Positions 27,442 through 37,101 are shown, numbered from the stretch's first letter. The stretch is 64,000 nucleotides of DNA from Dyella halodurans (GCF_026283925.1 NZ_JAPDPF010000008.1:1-64000), one strand, 5' to 3'. Notes: a model not told the origin generated them from the letters alone. Numbers and translations: made by a program.

Positions 27442-28518
27442 ATGGAGCAGCTGGGGCAGGTTGGAGAGCGACAGGAGTGGGATAGTGCGCGCGGCCTGGC
27501 ATTACTCGACCACGAAACCCGTGAGACCCTGGGTCGCAGGCGCTGGCGACAGCCGCCGCTGACGCGCCCGGCGCTGGCACTGGCGCTGACCCTGGTATGG
27601 GTGCTGCACGTGTTGTTCGTGCTGGCGCTGTGGTACGAGATGCAGCCCAAGCCGCTCCACGTGGCGTCGGTGAACATCGATAGGGACCAGGCGCTGAAAG
27701 TGCGTCTGATCCAACGCTCCAGCAAGCCGCGCGCCGCCCAGCCGACTGAACCACCCGCGCCGCCCGAAAAATGGGTGCCGTCGCGGCCGCTGTCGACCAC
27801 CCGCGTGAATCCGGTCACGGGCGAGAAGCCCCGTCGTGACGCCATGGTCGCGCAAGATCATGAGGCAATTCCCGCGCCGCCGGCTTCCGTGGCTACGCCG
27901 TCCGCCACGAGTTTGTTTGCGCAAGATGGTTCGGTGCGGCTTCCCTCCACGACGGGCGCCAGCTCGGCCACCGCAAGCGCCAACGCCGAACCGCCCAAGG
28001 CCGCGGACGATCGCCAGATCATGCAGCACGACAGCAACCGGATGCACTACAAGGCCACCCGCTTCGAAAAATACTTCCCGCCACCGAACGAGACCGCTGG
28101 TGGTGCGCTGGGGCGCCATATAGGCGATGCGATCAAGGACATGGCCAAGAGCGTCTGCGATCCTGCCAAGAGCAGTACGGCATTCAACCCGCTATGCAGC
28201 GCGCCGCCTCCACCCGCATCGCCCATGGATCAGGACGAGCGCCTCAACCTGCCGCCGCCGTCCCTGGCCGACAATCCGAATCCGCCCAAGGGGCCGCCGC
28301 TATCGAGCTGCATCGACGAGTACAGGGAAGGCAAGCCGCTGTCCTCCGGCTGCCCGGTGGACACGCCTGATCTGGCCTTCAAGGCCGAGATGCGCGAATG
28401 CATCGATCTGTTTCGTACGGGCAAGCGCCTCAAGACATGGTGTCCTCTCGATACGCCCAAGCGCGCAGCAGCGGAGTCGTCGACGCCAGCAGATGGCACG
28501 AGCCCGGGAGCACCTTGA
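27442..28518 (+). CDS. proline-rich inner-membrane protein, TonB-like layout
   Basis: 358 residues. A basic cytoplasmic stretch of about 43 residues precedes one membrane helix (ALALALTLVWVLHVLFVLAL), then a long periplasmic part rich in Pro, Ala and Ser. Four cysteines near the C terminus sit in two related blocks (SCIDEYREGKPLSSGCPVDTP and ECIDLFRTGKRLKTWCPLDTP), an internal duplication. The segment ALKVRLIQRSSKP to EKWVPS resembles ALKVSLTSLP to KGWVPPS in the protein encoded at 33978, so the two are probably paralogues. No TonB C-terminal domain is recognisable. Role unknown. Confidence 0.72.
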   Translation: MEQLGQVGERQEWDSARGLALLDHETRETLGRRRWRQPPLTRPALALALTLVWVLHVLFVLALWYEMQPKPLHVASVNIDRDQALKVRLIQRSSKPRAAQPTEPPAPPEKWVPSRPLSTTRVNPVTGEKPRRDAMVAQDHEAIPAPPASVATPSATSLFAQDGSVRLPSTTGASSATASANAEPPKAADDRQIMQHDSNRMHYKATRFEKYFPPPNETAGGALGRHIGDAIKDMAKSVCDPAKSSTAFNPLCSAPPPPASPMDQDERLNLPPPSLADNPNPPKGPPLSSCIDEYREGKPLSSGCPVDTPDLAFKAEMRECIDLFRTGKRLKTWCPLDTPKRAAAESSTPADGTSPGAP

Positions 28519-28696
28519 CCACGGTCGAGCACCCAAGTCGTGTGGAAGCCGGCTGAGATCGAGCGGCACGCCGTTCGCGGCGGCCAACGGAGCAGCTACT
28601 CTTCGCGAAAACAGTCATGGAACTGCATCAGGGCATTGCCGCAGAGTTCCCTGATGGGTCTAAGGCCAGTTCGCTCCAGACGAAAGGATGGACCAC

Positions 28697-29881
28697 ATGA
28701 TCATTTCGGCACCCACCGATTATCGCGAGGCGGCACGGCGCAGACTGCCTCGATACCTGTTCGACTATATCGATGGTGGTGCCAATGCCGAATACACGCT
28801 GCGCAGAAACGTTGACGACCTGACTCATATCGCGCTCCGCCAGCGCGTGCTCAAGAACGTTGCCGATCTGAGCCTGGAAACGGAACTGCTTGGTGAGAAG
28901 CTGGCGCTTCCTATTGCCCTGGGTCCGGTAGGCATTACCGGCATGTACGCTCGCCGGGGAGAAGTTCAGGCGGCTCGGGCGGCGGCGTCAGTCGGTATTC
29001 CCTATACCTTGTCCACCGTGTCGATCTGCTCGATGGAAGAGGTGCAAGGCCACTGCGATCGACCGATCTGGTTTCAGCTCTATGTGCTGAAGGATCGCGG
29101 CTTTCTGCGCAACGCGTTGGATCGCGCACAGGCAGCAGGCATCACCACGCTGGTATTCACCGTCGACCTGCCGGTACCAGGCTCGCGCTATCGCGACCGG
29201 CATTCGGGCATGTCCGGGCCGGCGGCGTCCTGGCGTCGCCTTGGCCAGGCGCTGTTCAAGCCAGCCTGGGCGTTTGACGTGGGGCTGCGCGGACGGCCGC
29301 ACGATCTTGGAAATATCTCGGCCTATCGGGGGCGCAAGACCAGCCTCAACGACTATATCGGCTGGATTGCATCCAACTTCGATCCATCCATCGGCTGGAA
29401 GGATCTCGAATGGATCCGCGACGCCTGGAAGGGAAAGGTGGTCATCAAGGGCATCCTGGACCCGGAAGACGCGCGTGACGCCGTACGCTTCGGTGCCGAT
29501 GGCGTGGTGGTGTCAAATCATGGCGGTCGGCAACTGGATGGCGTGCTTTCGACCGCGCATGCACTGCCAGGCATCGCCGATGCCGTGGGCAGTGACCTGA
29601 CTGTCCTGGTCGACTCCGGTATCCGTTCGGGCCTGGATATCGTGCGCATGCTGTCGCTTGGTGCGCGCGGCGTACTGCTGGGGCGTGCCTACATCTACGC
29701 ATTGGCTGCAGGTGGCGGAAAAGGTGTAAGGAATCTGCTGGATCTGATGGCCACCGAGATGCGCGTCGCCATGACCCTGTGCGGCGCACGTTCGATCGCG
29801 GAGCTCACCCGCGACAACCTGGTATCGGCAGCGAGCTACGCCGGCGATGACCCAAGGCGCTGCCCGCCATCGAATCATTGA
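28697..29881 (+). CDS. lldD: L-lactate dehydrogenase, FMN-dependent
   Basis: 394 residues from ATG 28697 (AAAGGATGG upstream; an ATG at 28688 is less likely, since [15 protein letters not shown] matches the known LldD N terminus). It is a full alpha-hydroxyacid oxidase barrel with [15 protein letters not shown]-like FMN site ([13 protein letters not shown] here), [20 protein letters not shown] and the catalytic [10 protein letters not shown] loop. It oxidises L-lactate to pyruvate and passes electrons to the quinone pool at the inner membrane. No lldP permease or lldR regulator is adjacent. Confidence 0.94.
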   Translation: MIISAPTDYREAARRRLPRYLFDYIDGGANAEYTLRRNVDDLTHIALRQRVLKNVADLSLETELLGEKLALPIALGPVGITGMYARRGEVQAARAAASVGIPYTLSTVSICSMEEVQGHCDRPIWFQLYVLKDRGFLRNALDRAQAAGITTLVFTVDLPVPGSRYRDRHSGMSGPAASWRRLGQALFKPAWAFDVGLRGRPHDLGNISAYRGRKTSLNDYIGWIASNFDPSIGWKDLEWIRDAWKGKVVIKGILDPEDARDAVRFGADGVVVSNHGGRQLDGVLSTAHALPGIADAVGSDLTVLVDSGIRSGLDIVRMLSLGARGVLLGRAYIYALAAGGGKGVRNLLDLMATEMRVAMTLCGARSIAELTRDNLVSAASYAGDDPRRCPPSNH

Positions 29882-29890
29882 GGCGGCAGC

Positions 29891-29917
29891 GACGCCCGCT
29901 TCCGACCCATGGCAAAC
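29891..29917 (+). repeat. degenerate YCGACCC repeat
   Basis: CCGCTTCCGACCCATGGC matches the left arm and core of the family, 9 bases after the lldD stop; the right arm is eroded. Confidence 0.45.
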
Positions 29918-30041
29918 AGTGCTTGCTAGACAGAGTCCTGGTGATGGCGCAAGCGCGATTCGTCACCAGGCCAGACAGTAGTCGCGTCGCCGACTCCGCC
30001 TTCATACTGCGGGGCACCCTTGGTATCGGTCCGGAGTCGTC

Positions 30042-31316
30042 ATGCGTCGTCGCGAGTTTCTCACTGGAGCTGTAGCCGCCACGGCCGCCGCGTCCACCGC
30101 CCTCATGCTGGCCGGCCGGTCCGCGCAGGCCGCGCCCGCTGCGCCGACCGGGGTGGCCGGATTGACCCCCATGACCGGCGGCGCCAAGCCGATTTCGGTA
30201 GAGGAGCGCATGGCGCGGATCGCCAAGCTGCAACGGTTGATGGTCGAGCAGAAGATCGGCGCCTTGATCCTGGAGTCGGGCTCGAGCCTGGACTACTTCA
30301 CCGGCGTCCAGTGGCATCGCTCGGAGCGTACGACGGCCGCCGTGATCCCGGCCCGGGGCGACATCGTGGTGGTGACTCCGGCTTTTGAAGAACCCTCGAT
30401 CCGCGAGACCCTGGCGGTGAGCGGCGATGTGCGGCCCTGGAATGAGCATGAAAGCCCATTCGCCCGCCTGGTGGGCGCGCTTCGCGACCGCGGCGTGAGC
30501 TCCGGCCCAATCGCCTTCGAAGCCACCACGCGCCTGTTCATCGTCGACGGGGTGCGTGAGGCAAGCGCTGGCGCCTATAGCGTGGTTTCCGGCGACGCCC
30601 TGGTGAAAGCCGTTCGGCTGATCAAGTCGCCGGCGGAACTCGCCCTGATGCAAACCGCCAACGACGTCACCCTGGCGGCGCTGCGTTATGTTCATGGCAA
30701 CGTCCGCCCCGGCATGCGCCCGGACGAGATCGCCACCATGATGAACACGGCCACCGTGGCCCTGGGCGGCTCGCCGGAGTTCGCCCTGGTGCTGATCAAC
30801 GAGGCCAGCGCCTATCCGCACGGCTCGCACCAGCCGCAGACCCTGCACGAGGGGTCGGTCATCCTGATGGACGTGGGTTGCACCGTGCATGGCTATCAAT
30901 CGGACATCTCGCGCAGCTGGGTGATGGGCCAGCCGACCGCGAAACAGCGCAAGGTCTGGGACACCGTCAAGCGGGGCCAGCAGCTCGCCTTGGCCACCGC
31001 CAAGCTGGGCACCCCGGTCGGCGCCATCGACGACGCCGTGCGCGCCTACTACGAAAAGGAAGGCTGGGGCCCCGGCTACCACTTGCCCGGTCTTCCCCAC
31101 CGCACCGGCCACGGCATCGGTCTGGACGGCCACGAGCCGCCTTATCTTGTGCATGGCGACGCCACGCCGCTGGCAGCCGGCATGTGTTTTTCCGACGAGC
31201 CGGGGATCTATATTCCCGGCGAATTCGGCATCCGGCTGGAAGACTGCTGGCACATGACCGAGACCGGCCCGAAACTGTTCACCGCGCTCGCCAAGTCGAT
31301 CGAGGACCCGATCTGA
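30042..31316 (+). CDS. Tat-exported M24B (Xaa-Pro) peptidase
   Basis: 424 residues starting with a twin-arginine signal RRREFLTGAVAATAAAS. An aminopeptidase-P-like N-domain (about 55-190) is followed by the pita-bread domain with the five metal ligands visible: Asp in MDVG, Asp in SDISR, His in HRTGHGIG, Glu in DEPGIY and Glu in RLEDCW. It removes N-terminal residues before proline, here on the periplasmic side. Folding and metal loading before export fit the Tat signal. A perfect palindrome follows at 31352. Confidence 0.9.
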   Translation: MRRREFLTGAVAATAAASTALMLAGRSAQAAPAAPTGVAGLTPMTGGAKPISVEERMARIAKLQRLMVEQKIGALILESGSSLDYFTGVQWHRSERTTAAVIPARGDIVVVTPAFEEPSIRETLAVSGDVRPWNEHESPFARLVGALRDRGVSSGPIAFEATTRLFIVDGVREASAGAYSVVSGDALVKAVRLIKSPAELALMQTANDVTLAALRYVHGNVRPGMRPDEIATMMNTATVALGGSPEFALVLINEASAYPHGSHQPQTLHEGSVILMDVGCTVHGYQSDISRSWVMGQPTAKQRKVWDTVKRGQQLALATAKLGTPVGAIDDAVRAYYEKEGWGPGYHLPGLPHRTGHGIGLDGHEPPYLVHGDATPLAAGMCFSDEPGIYIPGEFGIRLEDCWHMTETGPKLFTALAKSIEDPI

Positions 31317-31351
31317 TCGGGTCCACCAGCGCTTTCCGGCGGTCTTGAAGC

Positions 31352-31375
31352 GTCTGCCTCGGATCCGAGGCAGAC
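31352..31375 (+). repeat. perfect 24-bp palindrome, possible repeat variant or terminator
   Basis: GTCTGCCTCGGA followed directly by its exact inverse. It begins 35 bases after the M24 stop. The outer GTCTGC...GCAGAC arms match those of YCGACCC copy 15, but the conserved loop is missing. Confidence 0.6.
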
Positions 31376-31525
31376 AAAGCCACATGACTCCGGGACTGAT
31401 CCCCGGCGCGTTGAATAGAGCGGCCTGTAGCTTGCGCGTTCTCGACGTTGGACATTCTGATGGATAAGGTCCACTCCCATCGAGAAGCGGAAGTTACGGA
31501 CATACCCCGTCACTGCGGAATCAGC

Positions 31526-31984
31526 ATGGACATTCGAACACTCGGTATCGATGACCTGGAACTCATCTGTCGGCATCGCGAAGCGATGTTTCAGGATGCG
31601 GGCAGGTCCGACGATGTCTTGTTGCCCATGACCGAGAACTTCCGCGAGTGGGTTAGGCCACGCTTGCTGGATGGTTCCTATTTTGGCTATGTGATCCTGG
31701 ACGACGGAACCCCTGTTGCTGGCATCGGTTTGATGCTCATCGACTGGCCGCCACACCCGGAACACCCATGGCATGACAAGCGTGGATACGTCTTGAATGT
31801 CTTTGTGGAGCCCGACTACAGGAAACGTGGCTTGGCTCGTGAACTGATGAAGCTGGCAGAAGCGGAATTCGTCGCGCGCGGGGTTTGTTTTGCGGTTCTG
31901 CATGCGACGGAGAAGGGCCGGCCGCTCTATCAGGGCTTAGGTTGGAGCAGTACCACCGAAATGGCCAAGACGTTGCCACTATAG
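31526..31984 (+). CDS. GNAT family N-acetyltransferase
   Basis: 152 residues from ATG 31526. Other in-frame starts lie upstream (31460, 31448 TTG), but MDIRTLGIDDLELI is the natural beginning of the fold. The acetyl-CoA binding motif A is RKRGLARELMKLAE, preceded by the strand GYVLNVFVEP and followed by CFAVLHATEKGRPLYQGLGW. The acceptor is unknown. A variant hairpin repeat overlaps its TAG stop. Confidence 0.85.
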   Translation: MDIRTLGIDDLELICRHREAMFQDAGRSDDVLLPMTENFREWVRPRLLDGSYFGYVILDDGTPVAGIGLMLIDWPPHPEHPWHDKRGYVLNVFVEPDYRKRGLARELMKLAEAEFVARGVCFAVLHATEKGRPLYQGLGWSSTTEMAKTLPL

Positions 31985-32010
31985 GGTTCGCTTCCCTTCC
32001 GAAGCGGACA
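31983..32010 (+). repeat. YCGACCC hairpin repeat variant, copy 10
   Basis: Arms GTTCGCTTC and GAAGCGGAC (one mismatch) overlap the TAG stop of the GNAT gene, as in other copies. The loop is CCTTCC, so the conserved core is lost while the stem is kept. Confidence 0.55.
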
Positions 32011-32047
32011 CAACGGATTCCGTGGTGATCAAGGGCAAAGGGAAGCT

Positions 32048-33607
32048 ATGGAGCAGTCCAGGATTCACCGGGATGGGGACGTCGCAGTCAGGGCCGATTT
32101 GCGCGAACGGCGCATAAGCCACGAGGCGTACGCCGCGGTATTCGCGGACCAGTCCACAAGTCGGAAACCGTCTCGTCCCCGCCGCCTACGCATGGCGCTA
32201 ACGGTTGCCGGGATGTTGTGCCTGTGTGCCATCACGGTGGCGCCGCGCGTCCACGCGGGCGCCGCAGATGCTTCGCCTTGGGTGCTGTCGCTTGGCAATG
32301 CGGGCTATGTGCTCGACGCACGCGGAAGCGCGATGGATGGCGAAGGCGCGCATGTCGAACTCGCCTCTTCCCCTGGTCGTACATCGCCTGCGGGCAGCTC
32401 GATTGCCGGCGTGGACGCCACGGCCTACCGCGGGCATACCATCAAACTCTCCGGGTTGATCAGCACGACGGATGCAGCTGGCGGCGCAGGCCTCTGGCTT
32501 CGCGCCGATGGCCCGCATGGCAGGCTCGCGTTTGCCAGCACACAGGCATCGCTGGTCACTGGCACGGCATCCGCGCAGGAGCGGGAGGTGGCGATAGCCG
32601 TACCGCCCAATGCTACGGCGATCGTGTTCGGCACGCTGCTGTTCGGCGATGGCCGCGCTTCGGTCGATCATCTATCGCTGATTCGTGATGCCGCGATTTC
32701 GCCGGAAGGCATCGTCGTTGCGCAGGCGGAGCTGGATGTTGCCATCGGCATCGTCAAGGAACATGCCTTGCGCTCCTCGTCCGTCGACTGGGACACCTTG
32801 GTGCCGAAGCTGCGCGCGCAGATTGCCAAGGATGACAGGTCGCCGGATGCGTACCCGTCGATCCGCGAACTGCTGGCCGCACTGCAAGACCATCACAGCC
32901 ATCTGCTCCCCGCCGCGGAAGCCACGGCGACGCATTCGGCAGCGACGACCATCGTGTTGCCGACCGTCGCCCAGTGGCCGCAGGGCGTGGGTTACATCAC
33001 GCTGCCGAGATTCAACAACACGGAATCGCACAACGTCGCGTCCTATGTGGAAAGCGCTTCGGCCGGCATCGCGAAAATCGCCGACAGATCGCACAGCGGG
33101 TGGATTATCGACCTGCGCAACAACGAGGGCGGCAACATGTGGGCGATGCTGGCGGCCTTGCGTCCCTTCCTCGGCACCGCGCCGCTCGGCTATTTCAAAG
33201 GCAATGCCTGGCTTTCCACCTCGTGGAAGACCCAGCTCGACGAATTGCTTCCGGGACAAGGCTTCCTGGACCTGAGTGTCGCGCCGCTGGCCGTGCTCAC
33301 CGGCCCGCACACGGCAAGCGCAGGCGAAGCCGTGGTGATCGCGCTAAAGGGGCGTCCCCATACGCGCTTCTTTGGTCTGCCCACGGCCGGCGTGCCCACC
33401 GGAAACCAGTCGTTCAAGCTGCCCGATGGCGCGGAAATCGCACTGACGACGACGGTCGAGCTTGATCGCAACCACGCAGAGTACGACGGCCCCATCGCGC
33501 CCGACGTGTTGGTGGCGGCCAGCGCACCGCCCGGCGCGGATGCCGACGCGGCGCTGGACGCGGCGCAGCAGTGGCTGCGCGAGGGCTCAGATAGCCGAAA
33601 CGAATAA
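32048..33607 (+). CDS. exported S41 family peptidase
   Basis: 519 residues starting at ATG 32048 behind AAAGGGAAG. A 48-residue basic N terminus precedes the membrane/signal segment (MALTVAGMLCLCAITVAP). Residues about 75-215 form a beta-sandwich-like domain. The tail-specific protease core follows, with a helical bundle containing LLAALQDHHSHLLP, a strand WIIDLRNNEGGNM, the nucleophile Ser in GPHTASAGEAVVIAL with a Lys 8 residues later, and the closing PTAGVPTGNQSFKLPDGAEI. Substrates are probably periplasmic protein C termini. No PDZ domain is evident. Confidence 0.85.
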   Translation: MEQSRIHRDGDVAVRADLRERRISHEAYAAVFADQSTSRKPSRPRRLRMALTVAGMLCLCAITVAPRVHAGAADASPWVLSLGNAGYVLDARGSAMDGEGAHVELASSPGRTSPAGSSIAGVDATAYRGHTIKLSGLISTTDAAGGAGLWLRADGPHGRLAFASTQASLVTGTASAQEREVAIAVPPNATAIVFGTLLFGDGRASVDHLSLIRDAAISPEGIVVAQAELDVAIGIVKEHALRSSSVDWDTLVPKLRAQIAKDDRSPDAYPSIRELLAALQDHHSHLLPAAEATATHSAATTIVLPTVAQWPQGVGYITLPRFNNTESHNVASYVESASAGIAKIADRSHSGWIIDLRNNEGGNMWAMLAALRPFLGTAPLGYFKGNAWLSTSWKTQLDELLPGQGFLDLSVAPLAVLTGPHTASAGEAVVIALKGRPHTRFFGLPTAGVPTGNQSFKLPDGAEIALTTTVELDRNHAEYDGPIAPDVLVAASAPPGADADAALDAAQQWLREGSDSRNE

Positions 33608-33977
33608 AGACGGCTCAAGTCCATTCAACGTTTTCGCAAAGTGGACCTGCCGCTTGTTCGCGCGCCAGCACGGCGGCGCGGAGGTTGCCGTTGAGAGATC
33701 GTTGCGCAGGTGCGCTCCCGGCCCGCAGTGGACATGCCTCGACCAGGCACCTCCCGCCTTAGTCAGAACTTTGCCGGGTCGGCACGGTCCCATTCCCGTT
33801 GCTCGGTGCTTGAAGAGCGTCCTGCCTACACCGCTTGCGCCTGTCGGCACTTGAGCAGCCAGTGACCATCGACCAGGCATGGCGTTTTTCCGCGGGCACA
33901 CCTGCCGTTTAATGGAAGCGAAACAGACGTTCATGGCAGCACGGGGCATGAAGCCTACTGCCCAAGGGAGCTCGCTG
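33608..33977. other. intergenic region with one repeat copy
   Basis: 370 bases holding a YCGACCC-type repeat at 33708-33735 and nothing else I can support. Minus-strand frames here are shadows. Confidence 0.4.
33708..33735 (+). repeat. YCGACCC repeat, diverged copy 12
   Basis: AGGTGCGCT, core CCCGGCCCGC and AGTGGACAT align with the consensus with several changes; pairing is partial. Confidence 0.45.
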
Positions 33978-34688
33978 ATGGGATTGCTGGGAGGGAAATC
34001 TGAAGGCCTTCCCTTGTCGGCTCGCCGGATCTCGGCCATGGTGGTGGCGATCGGCTGCCATCTCGTTCTGTTGATGGCACTGTTGCGACCGGCAGGCCCC
34101 AGTACGGATAGGCCACCGCAACTGAAGGATGATGAGCCTGCGCTCAAGGTGTCGCTCACCTCGCTGCCGCGGCCGAGCTCCATGCCGCCTGCGTCACCCG
34201 CGCTCCGTCCCGTTGTTCCTCCGGAGGCATCAGCGAAAGGCTGGGTACCACCATCAGCCCAACGCGAGGTGCGTGTTGCGGCACGGGCTCACGAAGCCGA
34301 TGCCATCAGCGCGTCGCCCCCATATGTCGCCCCTGACTCGTCTGCCACCACCGATCGGTACACGAACCATCCATCCCCCATGGGAGATGGAGGATTTCGA
34401 GATCGGATGCTCGACGCTCAGCACTCCCAGGGCATTCGAGGGGTCCCCGGGTCCGGTAGAGCCGTCGCGCCCGGCTTCGAGTTGACCAACCCCATGGATC
34501 AGGGCATCGGTTCGGTGATGCGCAGCGCGCAGCGTCTTTTCGGCGTTACGAATCGCCATTGCATCGACGTCGATGTGTGGCAGCACCTTTCGCCGGACGA
34601 ATTGAAGGATAGACACCTCACGGCGGCTGACGTAGAAAGGGAATCCGAGAAATACAACTGCAACCGCCCGCTTGGACTCAACTTCTAG
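33978..34688 (+). CDS. proline-rich inner-membrane protein, TonB-like layout (paralogue)
   Basis: 236 residues from ATG 33978, which follows AAGGGAG; ATG 33948 is an alternative. One membrane helix (ISAMVVAIGCHLVLLMALL) near the N terminus is followed by a Pro/Ser-rich periplasmic region. A C-terminal helical part reads MDQGIGSVMRSAQRLFGVTNRHCIDVDVWQHLSPDEL. The sequence just after the helix resembles that of the protein encoded at 27442, suggesting a small family with TonB-like topology but a different tip. Its TAG stop overlaps a hairpin repeat. Function unknown. Confidence 0.68.
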   Translation: MGLLGGKSEGLPLSARRISAMVVAIGCHLVLLMALLRPAGPSTDRPPQLKDDEPALKVSLTSLPRPSSMPPASPALRPVVPPEASAKGWVPPSAQREVRVAARAHEADAISASPPYVAPDSSATTDRYTNHPSPMGDGGFRDRMLDAQHSQGIRGVPGSGRAVAPGFELTNPMDQGIGSVMRSAQRLFGVTNRHCIDVDVWQHLSPDELKDRHLTAADVERESEKYNCNRPLGLNF

Positions 34689-34715
34689 GTCTGTTTTCGA
34701 CCCGTTGCGGAACTT
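34687..34715 (+). repeat. YCGACCC hairpin repeat, diverged copy 13
   Basis: AGGTCTG, core TTCGACCCGT and GCGGAACTT. The left arm contains the AG of the upstream TAG stop. Confidence 0.6.
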
Positions 34716-34778
34716 CTCTCGCATACTAAAGAGTGACGCGCCCTGCGGGTGCTGGTGGTCAAGTACAGGGAGGTGATC

Positions 34779-35030
34779 TTGAAGTCGTTTAAGTCATTTG
34801 GCACGTCATTCCTTGGTGCACTGGTCGGTGTCCTTTTGCCGATGCTCGTCCTTATGCTCTTTGGAATTCACTCCCTGCAACCCTTGGTTGCGATAGGCAT
34901 TGCCGTAGGCATCGGGCTGGCTGGTGCAATCCGCCAACGAAAGGAGTTGCCCTCGAGTGTCTTTGCATTGCTCGTTGGTGTGCTCGCGGCACTCGGTTCC
35001 ACCGTGGGACATTGGCTCTCGAATGGATAG
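34779..35030 (+). CDS. small integral membrane protein
   Basis: 83 residues starting at TTG 34779, chosen because GGGAGGTG lies 5 bases upstream; a GTG at 34749 in the same frame lacks such a site. Three hydrophobic segments: FGTSFLGALVGVLLPMLVLMLFGI, PLVAIGIAVGIGLAGAI and SVFALLVGVLAALGSTVGHW. A positively charged loop RQRKE lies between the last two. No family recognised. Confidence 0.6.
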   Translation: MKSFKSFGTSFLGALVGVLLPMLVLMLFGIHSLQPLVAIGIAVGIGLAGAIRQRKELPSSVFALLVGVLAALGSTVGHWLSNG

Positions 35031-35060
35031 AAGTATTCAGACCGGAAACTGACGCGGGCG

Positions 35061-35096
35061 AGGTGGCCTGTGCGCTCCCGGCCCGCGGCGGGCCTC
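35061..35096 (+). repeat. YCGACCC repeat, strongly diverged copy 14
   Basis: TGCGCTCCCGGCCCGC resembles copy 12 at 33708. It sits about 30 bases after the membrane protein stop and before the next gene. Low confidence as a separate unit. Confidence 0.35.
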
Positions 35097-35168
35097 CTGG
35101 ATTGGGCGTCACTGGTGTCCGTGTTTTTTTTTTGCTTACTATCGCCCAGAGGGAACGGGGGAAACTGC

Positions 35169-36488
35169 ATGCATCACTGGATGAAGGGATTGCTGTGGGC
35201 GCTGGCCTGTGTCGTGGGCAGCGTGTTCGTCCTGTTTGCCTGGGGACGCTTTCGACCACCGTCGTCTGAGCAGGCCGGAGCGCTGGCGCTGTTGCAGCAG
35301 GACCTTAAACCAGCACAGGGACGCAATGCGTTTCCCTGGCTGTGGTTTGTCGATATCGCGGTACCGGATGACCGCATGGATGAGGTCTACGCCGCGGATC
35401 GTGCACGTCTCCTCGCGGGCTTCGCCATCATGGCGCCAGGCAAAAGTGAGCTGCCCACAGCGCAGGCGCCATTCCCCCGTTTGGCTTCGTTGTCAGCGGC
35501 GGATCGGTCGCTGTTGTGCAAGGCGGACGAGGCCGATTGCCTCGGCAAGGTGCGCAGCCATCGCGACGAAGTGGCGGGCCTGCTGGAGCGCCACGCCGAG
35601 CGGCTCAGGCGTGACCGTGCGTTGAGCGATTCCGCTTACGCCTGGGACGATCTGCTGGAGCGGGGTCCACTGGCCATACCCGCCTACGCCGCGTCGTCGG
35701 GTCTTTGGCAGACGGCAATTGCGGCAGACTTCATCGATGGACGTCCGGCACAGGCGTTGGCATCCGCTTGCACGCAGGTCGCGACCATGCGTCGCCTGCA
35801 TGCTCACAGCAACACGCTGATTGGCACCATGGTATTCGCAGCACGTTTGCGCGGCGCCGTGCATCTGTTCACGCAGTTGCTGGCGTCATCCACCGCTGGT
35901 GCGCCCATGCCGGCTTCCTGTGCCGCCGCGTTTGCACCGACCACGGTCGAGGATGTCGATCTCTGCCCGGCCATGCAGGGCGAATTTGCCTTCGTGGCCT
36001 CGCCCGTGTTGTTCGGTGAGCCACAGCACTGGTATGAGCATTGGAAGCTCTCGATACGGAATACCCGGCGCATGCTCGCGGTGAGCTATGGCGCTGTGTG
36101 CGAGGCCAGCCGTTCAGCGCCGATGCTGGCCGATGAACGCCTCAACCTGCAGCTGCAACCGCCGCCTTGGGACATATTTGATCTCGTCTCCAACAGCATC
36201 GGTACCATCTTGTCGCGCATGTCCGCGCCGGCTTTCGAAGCCTATCTGGTGCGCCAGCAGGACACGGCGGCCACCCTGCGCATCGGCGCGCTAATGCTTT
36301 GGTTGAACGAGCACCGCGACGGCAGCATGCCGTTGCCGCAACGGCTGGCTTTGCGTCCCGCCTGGATACATTTCGCCGACGATCGCCAACTGAGTGTGAA
36401 TGCGGATGGCCACGAGCTTACGCTGCGAGCCCGCGGCAACGAGGGCAAGGCATGGATGACGGACTGGCCGTTGCCGGCGGGGTATTGA
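35169..36488 (+). CDS. membrane-anchored protein, unknown function
   Basis: 439 residues from ATG 35169 behind GGGGGAAA. A single N-terminal membrane helix (LLWALACVVGSVFVLFAWG) is followed by a large, mostly alpha-helical domain facing the periplasm. It includes helices with LLERHAERLRRDRALSD and TMRRLHAHSNTLIGTMVFAARLRGAVHLFTQLL, and five to six cysteines, several in pairs that could form disulfides. The C-terminal 60 residues are beta-rich. I do not recognise the family, though proteins of this kind are common near envelope genes in the order. Confidence 0.65.
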   Translation: MHHWMKGLLWALACVVGSVFVLFAWGRFRPPSSEQAGALALLQQDLKPAQGRNAFPWLWFVDIAVPDDRMDEVYAADRARLLAGFAIMAPGKSELPTAQAPFPRLASLSAADRSLLCKADEADCLGKVRSHRDEVAGLLERHAERLRRDRALSDSAYAWDDLLERGPLAIPAYAASSGLWQTAIAADFIDGRPAQALASACTQVATMRRLHAHSNTLIGTMVFAARLRGAVHLFTQLLASSTAGAPMPASCAAAFAPTTVEDVDLCPAMQGEFAFVASPVLFGEPQHWYEHWKLSIRNTRRMLAVSYGAVCEASRSAPMLADERLNLQLQPPPWDIFDLVSNSIGTILSRMSAPAFEAYLVRQQDTAATLRIGALMLWLNEHRDGSMPLPQRLALRPAWIHFADDRQLSVNADGHELTLRARGNEGKAWMTDWPLPAGY

Positions 36489-36684
36489 AGAGCGTGGTCG
36501 TGAGTTGCGAATTCCGGCCAAGTTGATCATCAAGATGCAGTGGAGTAGCCGGCATGACGACGCGGAATCGTGGCCGGCTTGACCTCGGAAACCCATTTTG
36601 CCGCTCCTGTCGATTTTCCCCATCCTCACTCGTCGGTAAGATGCCGCGGCAATCCTGCCTCGGTTATACAAATATAGGGACATA

Positions 36685-37101
36685 ATGATGAGCAAACTGA
36701 TCTTCGTTAACCTGCCGGTGACCGACCTAAAACGATCCAAAGCGTTCTACGAGGCCATTGGTGCGGCCAACAATCCCGCATTCACCGACCATACCGCGGC
36801 GTGCATGGTGTTCTCCGAAACGATTCACGCGATGCTGCTCACGCACGACAAGTGGCGCCAGTTCACCAGCAAGCGGATCGTCGATGCGCACGTAGACGCA
36901 CAGGTACTGCTGTGTCTGTCAGCGGATAGTCGCGAAGACGTGTCCAGCCTGGTCGAAAAGGCGAGTGGCGCCGGTGGCAAGGCGGACCCCACGCCGGTGC
37001 AGGACTACGGCTTCATGTATGGCCGCAGCTTTGAGGACCCGGACGGTCATATCTGGGAAGTGATGTGGATGGATCCAAACGCCATCCCGCCGCATGGCTG
37101 A
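36685..37101 (+). CDS. VOC (glyoxalase-like) family protein
   Basis: 138 residues with the two beta-alpha-beta-beta-beta modules of the vicinal oxygen chelate superfamily: FVNLPVTDLKRSKAFYEAIG at the start, then a long central loop, and YGFMYGRSFEDPDGHIWEVMWMD at the end, where a metal-ligand Glu is expected. Members include lactoylglutathione lyases and dioxygenases; this subgroup (PhnB/YaeR-like layout) is mostly of unknown substrate. AGGGAC lies 6 to 11 bases ahead of the start; ATG 36688 is an alternative. Confidence 0.85.
   Translation: MMSKLIFVNLPVTDLKRSKAFYEAIGAANNPAFTDHTAACMVFSETIHAMLLTHDKWRQFTSKRIVDAHVDAQVLLCLSADSREDVSSLVEKASGAGGKADPTPVQDYGFMYGRSFEDPDGHIWEVMWMDPNAIPPHG

Noticed and set aside
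29805-31385. 526-residue minus-strand frame opposite the M24 peptidase
   Set aside because: Antisense shadow; the plus strand has a full peptidase with all metal ligands.
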